In this document: piece by piece, positions 18,370 to 27,928 of the stretch
Position numbering within the stretch: the stretch's first letter is position 1
Layout: each line of letters starts with the position of its first letter
Source: Collinsella tanakaei
Lineage (GTDB): Bacteria; Actinomycetota; Coriobacteriia; Coriobacteriales; Coriobacteriaceae
Reading direction: 5' to 3'
Assembly: GCF_030373545.1 (NCBI RefSeq)
Contig: NZ_JAUDCO010000005.1
Location: 152,573 to 216,572 of the forward strand
Length of the DNA stretch: 64,000 bases
The notes under the pieces: model-generated
Databases searched by the model: none
What the model was told of the DNA's origin: nothing
Seen by the model: the letters and a program-made list of their open reading frames with translations, nothing else
Translations under genes and position numbers: made by a program

Positions 18370-19656
18370 ATGAATCACGATGTTCTCAAGCGTGTCATCT
18401 TCGATCAGCATGGCATCATCCGTCGGGCTTCGATCGTACCGCGTCGATACACGATCGACCCCAATGCGAACTACGTGATAACAGGGCTGCGACGTGCTGG
18501 AAAATCCACCTTGCTTTACGGGGTGGTGAGGGATCTTATCGCGCGCGGTGTCGCGTGGAATCAAATCATCTACATCAACTTCGAAGACGAGCGCCTGTCC
18601 GGTTTCTCCCTGCAGGACTTTCAGGACATCCCCCTTGTGCAAAGCGAGCTCTCCGGCGACGTCGGGTACTACTTTTTCGACGAGATCCAGAACGTCGAGG
18701 GGTGGGAGCGGTTTGCGCGCCGCATGGCGGATGCGGGCGAGCGCGTATACATTACGGGAAGTAATGCCACGATGTTGAGCGACGAGATGTCACAGAGGCT
18801 GGGAGCCCGTTATTTCGTCCGACGCATCATGCCGTATCGGTTTGACGAGTACCTCGACGCGCAAAACCAGGCGTACGATACGTCCGCTCTTTACACATCC
18901 CGTGAGATTGGACGAATTACAGCGCTGTTCGAGCGGTTCTATCATGACGGCGGTTTTCCCGAAGCGCTGCGGTTTGTGTCTCCACGCGAGTATGTCGAGA
19001 ACGTGTACCAGAAGGTGCTGTTTGGCGATATCGTTGCCCGCTTCGGCGTGAGAAATCCCGATGCGCTGCGCGTGCTCGTGAGAAAGATTGCCGAGACGGT
19101 GCGCAGTGAGGTCTCCTACACGGCGTTGCATCATACGCTCAAGTCGATCGGCTATAAGATTTCGAAAGACAGCGTGATCGAATATATCGGGTATGCGCAT
19201 GCGGCGTATCTCCTGTTCAAGATCACCAATGCCGTCGCGCCGTTTGTCGAGCGGATGGGGAATCCCAAGTACTATTTCGTCGATAACGGCTTGTTGAACC
19301 TGTTTCTTATCGATCGCGATACGGCCCTGCTCGAAAACGAGATCGCCGTGGCGCTGTACGATCTCTTCGGTGAGGGGCTCCAGTACCTCAAGTCGCCAAA
19401 ACACGGCATAGACATCGATTTCTATATTCCTGAAGAGAAGCTTGCGGTACAGGTCGCCTATACCATCGAGGGCGCGGCGCGTGAGCGCGAGCTGGAAAAC
19501 CTGTTGCGCCTCTCCCGCGTGCAGGGCGAGAAGACGCGTCTTGTCGTGGTGACGAAGGGGGAGGAAGGCGTAATCGAGCGGGATGGGGTCGAGATAGAGA
19601 TCGTCCCGGCGTGGAAGTTCCTGCTGCAGCTTGCGGGATGTCCTGCTGCGCAATGA
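18370..19656 (+). CDS. AAA family ATPase with DUF4143-type C-terminus
   Basis: A 428-residue protein of the widespread AAA_14/DUF4143 family. Walker A is GLRRAGKST at 39-47, Walker B YYFFDEIQN near 104, sensor region TGSNATMLS, and arginine-rich segments RLGARYFVRRIMPY. The C-terminus (HGIDIDFYIPEEKLAVQVAY) resembles a PD-(D/E)XK nuclease core, but the usual E-x-K is Q-V-A, so nuclease activity is doubtful. Family members are frequent in gut bacteria and archaea, and their biological role is not settled. ATG 18370 follows GGGGG; ATG 18358 is possible but overlaps the operator array. The gene is likely autoregulated or repressor-controlled through the palindromes. No partner gene lies in the same operon. 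Confidence 0.8.
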   Translation: MNHDVLKRVIFDQHGIIRRASIVPRRYTIDPNANYVITGLRRAGKSTLLYGVVRDLIARGVAWNQIIYINFEDERLSGFSLQDFQDIPLVQSELSGDVGYYFFDEIQNVEGWERFARRMADAGERVYITGSNATMLSDEMSQRLGARYFVRRIMPYRFDEYLDAQNQAYDTSALYTSREIGRITALFERFYHDGGFPEALRFVSPREYVENVYQKVLFGDIVARFGVRNPDALRVLVRKIAETVRSEVSYTALHHTLKSIGYKISKDSVIEYIGYAHAAYLLFKITNAVAPFVERMGNPKYYFVDNGLLNLFLIDRDTALLENEIAVALYDLFGEGLQYLKSPKHGIDIDFYIPEEKLAVQVAYTIEGAARERELENLLRLSRVQGEKTRLVVVTKGEEGVIERDGVEIEIVPAWKFLLQLAGCPAAQ

Positions 19657-19700
19657 CCCCGGGTGCCGCCTCGGTGCCCCGCTGCATTACAGCGTCGCAC

Positions 19701-20849
19701 CTATCGTTTGAGATAGCGCCTCAGCAAAAACGCCAGGGCGAGCGGTTCGAAGTCGGCAAGGCGGCGCGGGTTGTACCCGGTCTTGTCCGCGATCTTGTTC
19801 AGGCGGTTCTGCAGCGTGTTCTTGTGCAGGAACAATTCCTCGGCGCAGTGCACGATGCTGCCGTTGTGACGTACGTAGGCGTCGAAGACCCGCTGGTACT
19901 CATCGATCTCATCCTCGCTGAGGCCGCGGAACACATGCTCGACCAGCTGCGCCGCGTTATCGTTCGGAACGGAGGAGAGGATAAGCCCCAAGTCCATGTC
20001 CTCGTAGCGCATGAGCGATCCGGCCTGGTCGAATGAGAGCCACTCAAGCGCGCTGCAGGCCTCGTCGTAGCTGCGCCAATAGAGGCTCGAGGACTCTTCC
20101 ACCCGTCCGGCTCCGAAGATGAGGGGAACGCCGAGGATGCGCTTCGCGTCGGCGCTCATCTCATTCACCAGCGCAGGAATGCGCCGTTCGTCTCGGGCGT
20201 CGATAAACAGGCAGATGCCGCGTTCCAAAAACGCGAAGAAACTCGTTTTGAACGACTCGAAGCGCGCGTGGTACATCTCGTACAGGTCGTTGTAATCGAG
20301 AGCGCTGTCGTCCTCCGTTTGCGCTCGTCCCACGAGCATGAGGCGGGGAATATCGAGGTCGACGCGCAGCATCGATGCGTAATACGCAGCGAGGCTTTCG
20401 TCGTGGCGGCGCAGCTTGAGGATGCCGGCGAGGTTCGATACGCGCACGCGCCGGTCGTAGCGCTCCACGTGATCCCAGTTCTCGCGGATGAGGATCTCCG
20501 TCATCTTCTTGATGACGTTGCCGAACGGCTCCACCTCGGAGCGCTTGCCGGTGATACCTATAACCGCCACCGCTGTGTCCTGGAACATGACCGGTACGTT
20601 GATGCCGTGTCTTGCCCCCTTGAATTGGTGTTCGCTGTCGATGGGCACGGGCTGCTGCGTCTCAATGGCAAGGCGTGCCCCCTCATGTGTGGTGCCGATG
20701 CGCGTGCGATCGGTGCTCGCGATGATGGTACCCGTGGTGTCGAACAGGTTTATCTCGTGATTGATCACGTCTTTAAGGTTATCGACGATGGTCTCGGCGA
20801 TCTTCGGGTCGAGATTCATGAGCGCCTCCGCGGTCTGCTGCAGTGTCAT
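19701..20849 (-). CDS. cdaR: Sugar diacid utilisation regulator, CdaR family
   Basis: A 382-residue transcription regulator of the CdaR family, whose known members sense sugar diacids such as glucarate and galactarate. The N-terminus (MTLQQTAEALMNLDPKIAET, then INLFDTTGTIIASTDRTRIG and HEGA) is the diacid-recognition domain. A GGDEF-like middle region follows, and the C-terminus has the PucR-type helix-turn-helix AEELFLHKNTLQNRLNKI. The start at 20849 fits the family N-terminus; the frame is open 62 codons further upstream but that part is unlike the family. It is divergent from the transporter and catabolic genes it presumably controls. A palindrome TGGTACGTGTACCAA lies about 30 bp upstream of the start, suggesting autoregulation. 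Confidence 0.85.
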   Translation of the reverse strand: MTLQQTAEALMNLDPKIAETIVDNLKDVINHEINLFDTTGTIIASTDRTRIGTTHEGARLAIETQQPVPIDSEHQFKGARHGINVPVMFQDTAVAVIGITGKRSEVEPFGNVIKKMTEILIRENWDHVERYDRRVRVSNLAGILKLRRHDESLAAYYASMLRVDLDIPRLMLVGRAQTEDDSALDYNDLYEMYHARFESFKTSFFAFLERGICLFIDARDERRIPALVNEMSADAKRILGVPLIFGAGRVEESSSLYWRSYDEACSALEWLSFDQAGSLMRYEDMDLGLILSSVPNDNAAQLVEHVFRGLSEDEIDEYQRVFDAYVRHNGSIVHCAEELFLHKNTLQNRLNKIADKTGYNPRRLADFEPLALAFLLRRYLKR

Positions 20850-20879
20850 CAGTGTATCCAGATTTCCAACCGGCGAGTA

Positions 20880-20894
20880 TGGTACGTGTACCAA
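20880..20894. promoter_or_regulatory. Candidate CdaR operator, cdaR side
   Basis: TGGTACGTGTACCAA; on the minus strand TTGGTACACGTACCA. The same pattern TTGGTA-N3-GTACCA recurs at 26440 before the second glucarate dehydratase. The rest of the about 600-bp divergent region (20850-21447) shows no gene. A degenerate copy may exist near 21400 (TGGTATGGGTTACC). Confidence 0.45.
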
Positions 20895-21447
20895 GCATGT
20901 TCTGAAATTCAGGGCCTGAAGATGGTCATGGGGCGTTTCTTGTTGTGCCGTGTGCCCTTTCGGCAAAAGGGGGAGCGACGCCGCCTGCGGAAACGAAATC
21001 GTTCTGTGAAGCTTGGAGAGAACGGCCGTCTGCATACAGGATGCGATTCCGCCGTACTGCCTTTGGTTAATGAAGCGTGTCTATCGAATACGCGGGGCAC
21101 GGGGTATTCGGCCTGTGCCTTTAATTGTCGGCAAAGGTAAATCGAACGGGCTCGCTGCCGTGCACGTGGTACGTGAGATAAATCTTGTGAACGGTTGCTA
21201 AACATGAGTGAACGGCATTTCCATCCCCTGTATATCGATAAAACGCACGATTTCCGACTGTTATTATCAATTTCCGCAAAGAGGCGTCGTTGCCGAAAAA
21301 AGGAGAAGCCCCCGCAACTGTAGTTTCCAGACTATAGAACCGCTGAAGGCGCCACGGCATCCTTTGTTGCATCGTAACGGTAACGGTCATCTTAAGCAGG
21401 TGGTATGGGTTACCTTTTACCGGTAGCAATGGAAAGGAGTGGCGGAT

Positions 21448-22722
21448 ATGGCTCAGAACAACGAGAGCACGGCGACCGCAGCGAAGGGAGGCGGATTCAT
21501 CGAATTCCTGAAGAAGCTCGGTCCGTCGATTATTACGGTGCTGTCTTGGCTGGGTGCAGGCGACATCATTACCTCGGCGGTGTCCGGTTCAAGCTACGGA
21601 TATGCCCTTATGTGGGTTCTGGTGCTTTCCTACCTGATTCGCTTCGTGATCGTCAACTGCATGCAGCGCTTCGAGCTCATGAACGTCAACGGCGAGGGCA
21701 TGATTCATACCTGGGCGAAGATGACCAAGCTGTTCCCGATCATCTTGTGCCTCGGTTCCCTCATCATCGGCAACATGACGGTTGGTTACATCCTTCTTGG
21801 CGCCGCGCAGTGCCTCATGTGGCTTCTCGGTTTCGGCGACCAGATCGTCTACGCTCTTATCCTTGCGGTGCTGATGTTCGTGCTGCTCGGCGGTAGCGTC
21901 TTCTCTAAGCTGGAGAACGTCTTCAAGGTGCTCATCGCCGCAGTCGTTCTCATCCTCATCGTTCTTGCGGTCACCTGCACGCCCAACCCCGTTGACATCG
22001 CGCAGGGCCTGCTCTTCTCGATTCCCTCCAACGACGGTGCGTATGACGTCATGATCGTTATCCTCGGCATGGTCGGCGCCGTTGCTGGCTCCATGGGCAA
22101 CCTGTTCCAGGGCATCAACCTTGCCGAGGGCGGCGTGCGCGATGCCTCCGCGTACAAGGGACAGACCAAGAGTCTGCTCTTCTCGGTCGTCATGGGTGCC
22201 ATCCTCATCCTCTGCGTCTGGGTCGTCGGCGCCGAGATTCTTCGCCCCAACGGTATCGAGGTCAACACGCTTCAGGACATCGGCCTTGCGCTCGAGATGT
22301 ACCTCGGTGTCTTCGGTGCGAAGCTGTTCTACCTCGGCATCGGCGGAACTCTGTTCTGTGCTGGCGCGAGCTGCGCGCTTGGCTACACCAAGCTCTTCGT
22401 GGCGAACTTCAACGAGCTCTTCCCCAACCGTCAGAGCCGCGCCGAGTTCATCCAGCAGGATAAGCTCTACACCGTCCTGCTCGCGATCATGATCGCGGTG
22501 GCCTTCCTGTGGTCGCTGCCCATGATGCCCAGCCAGGTGTACATGACCCTGCTCACCAACGCGCTCCAGGTCTTCGTTGTTCCGTTCATCGCCGTGGGCG
22601 TCCTTCTCGTCACGGCAAGCAAGAAGTACATGGGCGACCATACGAACAATATCGCCGAGAACATCGTTTTGGTCATCACGACTGTTCTGGCCATCGTATC
22701 GGTCGTGCAGACATTCCTGTAA
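21448..22722 (+). CDS. Nramp-fold transporter lacking metal-binding motifs; probable sugar diacid transporter
   Basis: A 424-residue membrane protein with about 11-12 hydrophobic helices and the overall layout of the Nramp/APC fold. The helix-1 motif, DPGN in metal transporters, is GAGD here (LSWLGAGDIITSAVSG). The helix-6 motif, usually MPH, reads GSMGNLFQGINLAE. The residues that bind Mn2+ or Fe2+ are therefore missing. Position as first gene of a glucarate cluster, divergent from CdaR, argues for uptake of a sugar acid or related organic acid (inference). ATG 21448 is preferred: GGAAAGGAG lies 8 bases upstream, and GTG 21439 overlaps that RBS. Annotation pipelines would probably call it a divalent metal transporter. 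Confidence 0.7.
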   Translation: MAQNNESTATAAKGGGFIEFLKKLGPSIITVLSWLGAGDIITSAVSGSSYGYALMWVLVLSYLIRFVIVNCMQRFELMNVNGEGMIHTWAKMTKLFPIILCLGSLIIGNMTVGYILLGAAQCLMWLLGFGDQIVYALILAVLMFVLLGGSVFSKLENVFKVLIAAVVLILIVLAVTCTPNPVDIAQGLLFSIPSNDGAYDVMIVILGMVGAVAGSMGNLFQGINLAEGGVRDASAYKGQTKSLLFSVVMGAILILCVWVVGAEILRPNGIEVNTLQDIGLALEMYLGVFGAKLFYLGIGGTLFCAGASCALGYTKLFVANFNELFPNRQSRAEFIQQDKLYTVLLAIMIAVAFLWSLPMMPSQVYMTLLTNALQVFVVPFIAVGVLLVTASKKYMGDHTNNIAENIVLVITTVLAIVSVVQTFL

Positions 22723-22808
22723 TGCCCGGGATTCGATTTCCAACGTGACGTGGCGGGACTCGGGCGTATGTCGCTCGGGTCCTGCTTGGCATAGAGCGGA
22801 GGTAACAT

Positions 22809-23852
22809 TTGGACGCTAATTATCCCTTCGATGTGGTGAAGGACACGATCAAGCGAGCATTCGAGGCTATCGGGATGGATGAGGCCAAGGCCGAGGTCTG
22901 CGCGACCGTACATGCGCAGTCAAGCGCCGACGGTATCGAGAGCCATGGTCTCAACCGTGTGCCGCGTTTCGTGACCTACGTTCGCCAGGGCATGGTCGAC
23001 CTTGCAGCGGAGCCCGAGCTCGTCGCGTCACGTGGCGTTGCTGAGAACTACGATGGGCATCGCGGCGTTGGGGTAACGAACGCGCTATTCTGCGCGGATC
23101 GCGCGATTGAGCTTGCGCGGGAACACGGTATCGGAGTCGTGACGCTCAGGAACACGACGCACTGGATGCGCGGCGGGACCTATGCGTGGCATATGGCCGA
23201 TGCGGGGTTCATGGGTATCTGCTGGACGAACACGGAAAGCGTCATGCCCGCTTGGGGCAGCGACGAGCAGAGCGTGGGGAACAACCCGTTCTGCATCGCG
23301 ATTCCTCACGGGGACGCGCCCGTGGTGGTCGATATGGCCATGAGCCAGTACTCCTATGGCAAGCTCGGCATGCTTAAGCTTGCGGGAAAGAAGCTTCCCT
23401 ATCCCGGGGGGTTCGATGCGGAGGGGAACCTCAGCAGCGATCCCGGGGCGATTCAGGCAAGCAGGCGCTTGCTGCCGACGGGATATTGGAAGGGCAGCAG
23501 CTTGGCGCTCGCGCTCGATCTTGCCGCGGCGATGCTCGCCGACGGGCGCTGCGGCACCGATATCGACGCGAAAACCGAGGGGAGCTGCGGCGGGTGCAGC
23601 CAGGTGTTCATGGCGTTCGATCCGAATCTCTTTGGAGATGAGGGAAGCTCAGCCGTGATGGTCGAGCGGCGGCTCGAAGCGCTCCACAGCGCTCATCCTG
23701 AGCACGAGGGCGATACGGTTGCCTATCCCGGAGAGCACACGCTCGAACGCCGCAAGCGCAGCATGTCCGAAGGCGTGCACGTCGACGGGCGCGTTTGGGA
23801 CCAGGTCTGCCAGATCGCTCAGGGAGATTTCGAAGTATTGGATATCGCGTAG
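22809..23852 (+). CDS. YiaK-like malate/L-lactate dehydrogenase family oxidoreductase
   Basis: A 347-residue NAD(P)-dependent enzyme of the Ldh2 family, closest in motifs to YiaK (2,3-diketo-L-gulonate reductase): SADGIESHGLNRVPRF with the catalytic His, HGIGVVTLRNTTHWMRGG, GICWTNTESVMPAWG, GNNPFCIAIP, VDMAMSQYSYG, and the C-terminal LPTGYWKGSSLALALD. It starts at a TTG codon: GCGGAGG ends 6 bases before it and no ATG occurs nearby. It is the second gene of the diacid cluster, 86 bases after the transporter. A plausible job is interconversion of a keto-sugar acid with its hydroxy form to feed the dehydratases; the exact substrate is unknown. Confidence 0.8.
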   Translation: MDANYPFDVVKDTIKRAFEAIGMDEAKAEVCATVHAQSSADGIESHGLNRVPRFVTYVRQGMVDLAAEPELVASRGVAENYDGHRGVGVTNALFCADRAIELAREHGIGVVTLRNTTHWMRGGTYAWHMADAGFMGICWTNTESVMPAWGSDEQSVGNNPFCIAIPHGDAPVVVDMAMSQYSYGKLGMLKLAGKKLPYPGGFDAEGNLSSDPGAIQASRRLLPTGYWKGSSLALALDLAAAMLADGRCGTDIDAKTEGSCGGCSQVFMAFDPNLFGDEGSSAVMVERRLEALHSAHPEHEGDTVAYPGEHTLERRKRSMSEGVHVDGRVWDQVCQIAQGDFEVLDIA

Positions 23853-23913
23853 GCATGTTGGCCGGTCCCGTGCCGGCAAGCAGGCTGAAAGCGATAACGA
23901 AAGGAAGATAAAG

Positions 23914-24864
23914 ATGATGCAAGAGCAGGGCAACCGCACGATTCTGTGCGTGGTTCCGATGAACGAGGAGCAGCGCTCCCGTCTCGAGGCGGCTACGCCG
24001 GGTTGCACGATCGAGTACTCGACAATTAAGGATGCGACACCCGAGCAAGCGCAGGCTGCGGACATCATTCTAGGCAACGTAGCGTCTGAGAAAATCGCGG
24101 GTTCGCCGCGCCTGGCGTTCATGCAGCTGAACTCCGCCGGTGCCGACCACATCAAGGGCCTTGCCCCCACGACGCTTCTATCCACAGCGAGCGGCGCTTA
24201 CGGTCAGGCCGTTTCAGAGCACGCGCTCGCGCTCCTGCTCTGCCTCATGAAGAAGCTCTATCTGTATCGCGATCATCAGGCGTCGTCCGAGTGGGTCGAC
24301 GAGGGAAGTGCGACTTCGCTGGTCGAGGCAAACGTTTTGGTCATGGGCTGCGGAAATATCGGCTGCGCCTTCGCGCGCCTCGTCCGCGCTATGGGAGCGC
24401 GTGTGATCGGCATGAAACGCAACGCCTCCGCTATCCCCGACGGGTGCGACGAGGTGTGCACATCGGAGGATCTCGAGCGCGTCCTGCCGGATATGGATGT
24501 GGTGGTGTCGTTCCTCCCCTCGGGGCCCTCGACGGACGGCATGGCCGATGCCGCCTTCTTTGCCCGGATGAAGCGCAGCGCGTACTTCGTGAACGCGGGC
24601 CGCGGAAGCTTGGTCGATCAGGAGGCCCTGCGCCAGGCCCTTGAAAACGGCGAGATCGCCGCAGCGGCAATCGACGTCGCCACACCCGAGCCGCTTCCCG
24701 CAGACAGCCCGTTGTGGGGAGTCCGCAACCTCGTGATAACCCCGCATGTCGCAGGCGGCTACCACTTGGCGCAGACGCTCGCCAATGTGGTGGATATCTG
24801 CATCGAGAACGCCGGTCGCTTCGTGCGCGGCGAGCAGCCGCGCAACCTTGTTTCCCGCGGGTAA
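23914..24864 (+). CDS. D-isomer-specific 2-hydroxyacid dehydrogenase
   Basis: A 316-residue NAD(P)-dependent oxidoreductase of the D-2-hydroxyacid dehydrogenase family. Family features are LNSAGADHI, the Rossmann motif VMGCGNIGCAFA, the catalytic Arg in FVNAGRGSLVDQEAL, the Glu in DVATPEPLP, and the catalytic His in VITPHVAGG. ATG 23914 has AAGGAAG 8 bases upstream. It lies between the YiaK-like enzyme and the first glucarate dehydratase, so a role with hydroxypyruvate, tartronate or ketoacid intermediates is likely, but substrate residues cannot settle it. Confidence 0.85.
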   Translation: MMQEQGNRTILCVVPMNEEQRSRLEAATPGCTIEYSTIKDATPEQAQAADIILGNVASEKIAGSPRLAFMQLNSAGADHIKGLAPTTLLSTASGAYGQAVSEHALALLLCLMKKLYLYRDHQASSEWVDEGSATSLVEANVLVMGCGNIGCAFARLVRAMGARVIGMKRNASAIPDGCDEVCTSEDLERVLPDMDVVVSFLPSGPSTDGMADAAFFARMKRSAYFVNAGRGSLVDQEALRQALENGEIAAAAIDVATPEPLPADSPLWGVRNLVITPHVAGGYHLAQTLANVVDICIENAGRFVRGEQPRNLVSRG

Positions 24865-24911
24865 TCGCGATGCGGAACTTCCCTTATTCTTGCCTCAAAT
24901 AAGGAGTGGTA

Positions 24912-26252
24912 ATGGTACCGGTAATCGAATGTATGGAGGTCATTCCCGTTGCTGGCTATGACAGCATGCTGTTGAACCAGGCGGGAGCGCACGGGCCGTT
25001 CTTCACGCGCAATATCGTTGTTATGACCGATAGCAGCGGATTCACAGGCGTGGGGGAGGTGCCCGGAGGCGAGGTCATCACACGTCGCCTGGAGTCGTGC
25101 ATCCCCCTCGTCGAGGGGCAGCCGATCGGGCGCTACAAGGATATTCTGCTCGCCTGCAATGATCACTTGACCGCCTCCCTGCGCGATCAAGGCGCCCTCG
25201 GGGCGGAGACGGCCCATGCTCAGATATTCAAGAAGGTCACGAATGCGCTTGCCGGTATCGAGGCACCGCTTCTCGATCTTCTCGGCAAGCACCTCGAGGT
25301 GCCCGTCGCCTCGCTTCTGGGCGATGGCCAGGTTCGCACCTCGGTGCGGTTCCTGGCTTACCTGTTCTATATCGGCGACCGCACCAAGACCGACCTGCCC
25401 TATCTCGCAGGCGATGACGACTCTGACGCATGGGGTCGCATCCGTCGTGAGCCTGCGCTCACGCCCGATGCAATCGTGCGCGAAGCCGAGGCGGCTCGGG
25501 AGCGGTACGGCTTCCACGATTTCAAGCTCAAAGGCGGTGTATTCCCAGGCGAGGAAGAAGTCGAGGCTGTGCGCGCCCTGAAGGAGCGGTTCCCCCAAGC
25601 GCGGATCACGCTCGACCCCAATGGCTGCTGGTCCCTTGACGAGGCGATTCGCCTCTGCGGCGATCTGGGCGGCGTGCTCGCGTATGCCGAGGATCCCTGC
25701 GGCGCCGAGGGTGTGTTCTCCGGACGCGAGACGATGGCGGAGTTTCACCGCATCACCGGGCTCGCCACGGCGACCAACATGGTCGATACCGACTGGCGCG
25801 AGATGAAGGCCGCCATCCGCCTCGACTCCGTGACGATCCCGCTTGCAGATCCGCATTTCTGGACCATGCAGGGCGCGGTCCGCGTCGCCCAGCTGTGCCA
25901 CGACATGGATCTCACGTGGGGCGTGCATTCGAATAACCACTTCGACATCTCGCTCGCCATGGTCGCGCATTGCGCCGCTGCCGCACCGGGGCGCGTGAAC
26001 GCCTGCGATACCCACTACATCTGGCAGGATGGTCAGCATCTGGGGACAACCGCACCTTGCTTCAAAGACGGTTGCCTGGAGGTTCCCCGCGATTGCGTCG
26101 GCTTGGGTATCGAGATCGACCGCGCGAAGCTCGAGGCGGCCCATCGGCTCTATGTCGAGAACGGTTGCGGTACGCGCGATGATGCGGCGGCCATGCAGTT
26201 CATCGTTCCCGGATGGAGGTACGACCCCAAGCGGCCGGCGCTCGTAAGGTAG
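24912..26252 (+). CDS. Glucarate dehydratase-like enolase-superfamily enzyme, divergent copy
   Basis: A 446-residue member of the mandelate racemase/enolase superfamily. It matches GudD in [29 protein letters not shown] (the Lys-x-Lys base pair), [24 protein letters not shown] and HSNNHFD (the second base His). The conserved loop TFDLRT of GudD (Thr103 in the E. coli enzyme) is replaced by an unrelated stretch ([15 protein letters not shown]), whereas the paralogue at 26586 keeps it. Substrate range or activity may thus differ, as is suspected for E. coli GudX. ATG 24912 follows AAGGAG and aligns with the paralogue start MVPVIE. Confidence 0.82.
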   Translation: MVPVIECMEVIPVAGYDSMLLNQAGAHGPFFTRNIVVMTDSSGFTGVGEVPGGEVITRRLESCIPLVEGQPIGRYKDILLACNDHLTASLRDQGALGAETAHAQIFKKVTNALAGIEAPLLDLLGKHLEVPVASLLGDGQVRTSVRFLAYLFYIGDRTKTDLPYLAGDDDSDAWGRIRREPALTPDAIVREAEAARERYGFHDFKLKGGVFPGEEEVEAVRALKERFPQARITLDPNGCWSLDEAIRLCGDLGGVLAYAEDPCGAEGVFSGRETMAEFHRITGLATATNMVDTDWREMKAAIRLDSVTIPLADPHFWTMQGAVRVAQLCHDMDLTWGVHSNNHFDISLAMVAHCAAAAPGRVNACDTHYIWQDGQHLGTTAPCFKDGCLEVPRDCVGLGIEIDRAKLEAAHRLYVENGCGTRDDAAAMQFIVPGWRYDPKRPALVR

Positions 26253-26255
26253 CTG

Positions 26256-26285
26256 AGCCGCCGCGTACCGCGGCGGCTTGCCTTG
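26256..26285 (+). terminator. Weak terminator-like hairpin after the first dehydratase
   Basis: AGCCGCCGCG pairs with CGCGGCGGCT around TAC, followed by TGCCTT. The T-run is poor, so read-through into the second dehydratase gene is plausible. Confidence 0.45.
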
Positions 26286-26439
26286 CGCATGTGCTCGCCT
26301 GGTATGCAAAACAGGGGGCGCATCGCCTCGGTAGGGTAAGCGCTGCAGACGCTGTGGCCGATTCTGCAGCTGTAAATGGCATTTGCCTCAAACCGTTGGT
26401 GCGATGTGGGCTACCCGTAGCAAGCGATTATCGCCGGTA

Positions 26440-26455
26440 TTGGTATCGGTACCAA
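26440..26455. promoter_or_regulatory. Candidate CdaR operator before the second dehydratase
   Basis: TTGGTATCGGTACCAA has perfect 7-bp half-sites when the flanking A and T are included, and shares TTGGTA-N3-GTACCA with the site at 20880. A further palindrome, GTTCCAT-AGA-GTGGAAC (26514-26530), lies between it and the gene. The 333-bp interval 26253-26585 otherwise shows no gene. Confidence 0.5.
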
Positions 26456-26585
26456 TTTGGCAAAGGTCAACGAGCCGATATAAGGCTCCTGGAATATAGA
26501 AGAACCGCCGTGTGTTCCATAGAGTGGAACCACCCGAGCGCGAAGGACTTCGCACGAAGCTGCAAACAAGAAGATGGTGAGGACT

Positions 26586-27911
26586 ATGGTACCAGTCATT
26601 GAGAAGATCGAAGTCTACCCTGTTGCCGGCTACGACAGCATGCTGTTGAACCTTTCCGGCGCACACGGTCCGTACTTCACGCGCAACATCGTGATCCTGA
26701 CCGACTCCGATGGCGTCGAGGGCATCTCCGAGGTTCCCGGTTCCACCAAGATCACCGAGGTCCTGAACGAGATCGACGACCTGGTTGTCGGCCAGCCCAT
26801 TGGTCAGTACAAGAACATCGTCAAGTCCATCCACGACAAGTACTCCGCGCTCGACGCCGGCGGCCGTGGCGACCAGACCTTCGACCTGCGCACCACCGTG
26901 CACGTCCAGACCGCCATCGAGACCGCGCTTCTCGACATCCTGGGCAAGCATCTGAACGTCCCCGTGGCGTCCCTGCTTGGCGACGGCCAGGTCCGCGACT
27001 CCGTGCGCTTCCTGGGCTACCTGTTCTATGTCGGTGACCGCAACAAGACCGACCTGCCCTACATCCATGACGATGACGACTCCGACGCCTGGGGTCGCAT
27101 CCGCCGCGACGAGGCCTTGACGCCCGAGGCGATCGTCGAGCTCGCCAAGGCTGCCTACGAGCGCTACGGCTTCAAGGACTGGAAGCTCAAGGGCGGCGTC
27201 TTCTCCTGCCCCGAGGAGCTCGAGGCCATCCGCGCCCTCAAGAAGGAGTTCCCCAACGCCCGCATCGACCTCGACCCCAACGGCGCCTGGTCGCTCGCCG
27301 AGGCGGTCGAGAACTGCCGCGACATGGTCGGCATCCTGAGCTACTGTGAGGATCCCTGTGGCGCCGAGGGCCGCTTCTCCGGCCGTGAGACCATGGCCGA
27401 GTTCCATCGCCAGACCGGCCTGCCCACCGCCACCAACATGGTCGCCACCGACTGGCGCGAGATGAAGGCCGCCATCCGTCTGGACTCCGTGTCCATCCCG
27501 CTGGCCGACCCGCACTTCTGGACCATGCAGGGCGCCGTGCGCGTGGCGCAGCTGTGCCACGACATGGACCTCACCTGGGGCGTCCACTCCAACAACCACT
27601 TCGACATCTCGCTGGCCATGGTCGCCCACTGCGCCGCCGCGGCGCCGGGCTTCTACAACGCCTGCGACACGCACTGGATCTGGCAGGATGGCCAGTTCCT
27701 CACCAAGAACCCGCCCAAGATCGAAGGCGGCGAGGTCAAGGTGCCCTACGACGTGCCCGGCCTCGGCATCGAGATCGACCGCGACGCGCTCGCCAAGGCG
27801 CACCAGCTCTACCTGGACAACGACCTCGGCACGCGCGACGATGCGATCGCCATGCAGTACCTCATTCCCGGATGGAAGTTCGACGCGAAGCGCCCCTGCC
27901 TCGTGCGTTAG
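26586..27911 (+). CDS. gudD: Glucarate dehydratase
   Basis: A 441-residue enzyme that dehydrates D-glucarate (and often L-idarate) to 5-keto-4-deoxy-D-glucarate. It retains all GudD hallmarks: [82 protein letters not shown] and THWIWQDG. Its codon use is more strongly optimised than in the first copy, suggesting high expression. ATG 26586 is preferred because it aligns with the paralogue start; the ribosome site is ambiguous, and ATG 26574 would add four residues. The gene is preceded by its own operator-like palindromes and followed after 17 bases by the lyase gene. Confidence 0.92.
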   Translation: MVPVIEKIEVYPVAGYDSMLLNLSGAHGPYFTRNIVILTDSDGVEGISEVPGSTKITEVLNEIDDLVVGQPIGQYKNIVKSIHDKYSALDAGGRGDQTFDLRTTVHVQTAIETALLDILGKHLNVPVASLLGDGQVRDSVRFLGYLFYVGDRNKTDLPYIHDDDDSDAWGRIRRDEALTPEAIVELAKAAYERYGFKDWKLKGGVFSCPEELEAIRALKKEFPNARIDLDPNGAWSLAEAVENCRDMVGILSYCEDPCGAEGRFSGRETMAEFHRQTGLPTATNMVATDWREMKAAIRLDSVSIPLADPHFWTMQGAVRVAQLCHDMDLTWGVHSNNHFDISLAMVAHCAAAAPGFYNACDTHWIWQDGQFLTKNPPKIEGGEVKVPYDVPGLGIEIDRDALAKAHQLYLDNDLGTRDDAIAMQYLIPGWKFDAKRPCLVR

Positions 27912-27928
27912 AGATTGGAGAACCAGTC

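Noticed and set aside
21448..22722. Manganese or iron transporter MntH
   Set aside because: Fold resembles Nramp, but the DPGN and MPH metal motifs are absent and the context is sugar-diacid catabolism.
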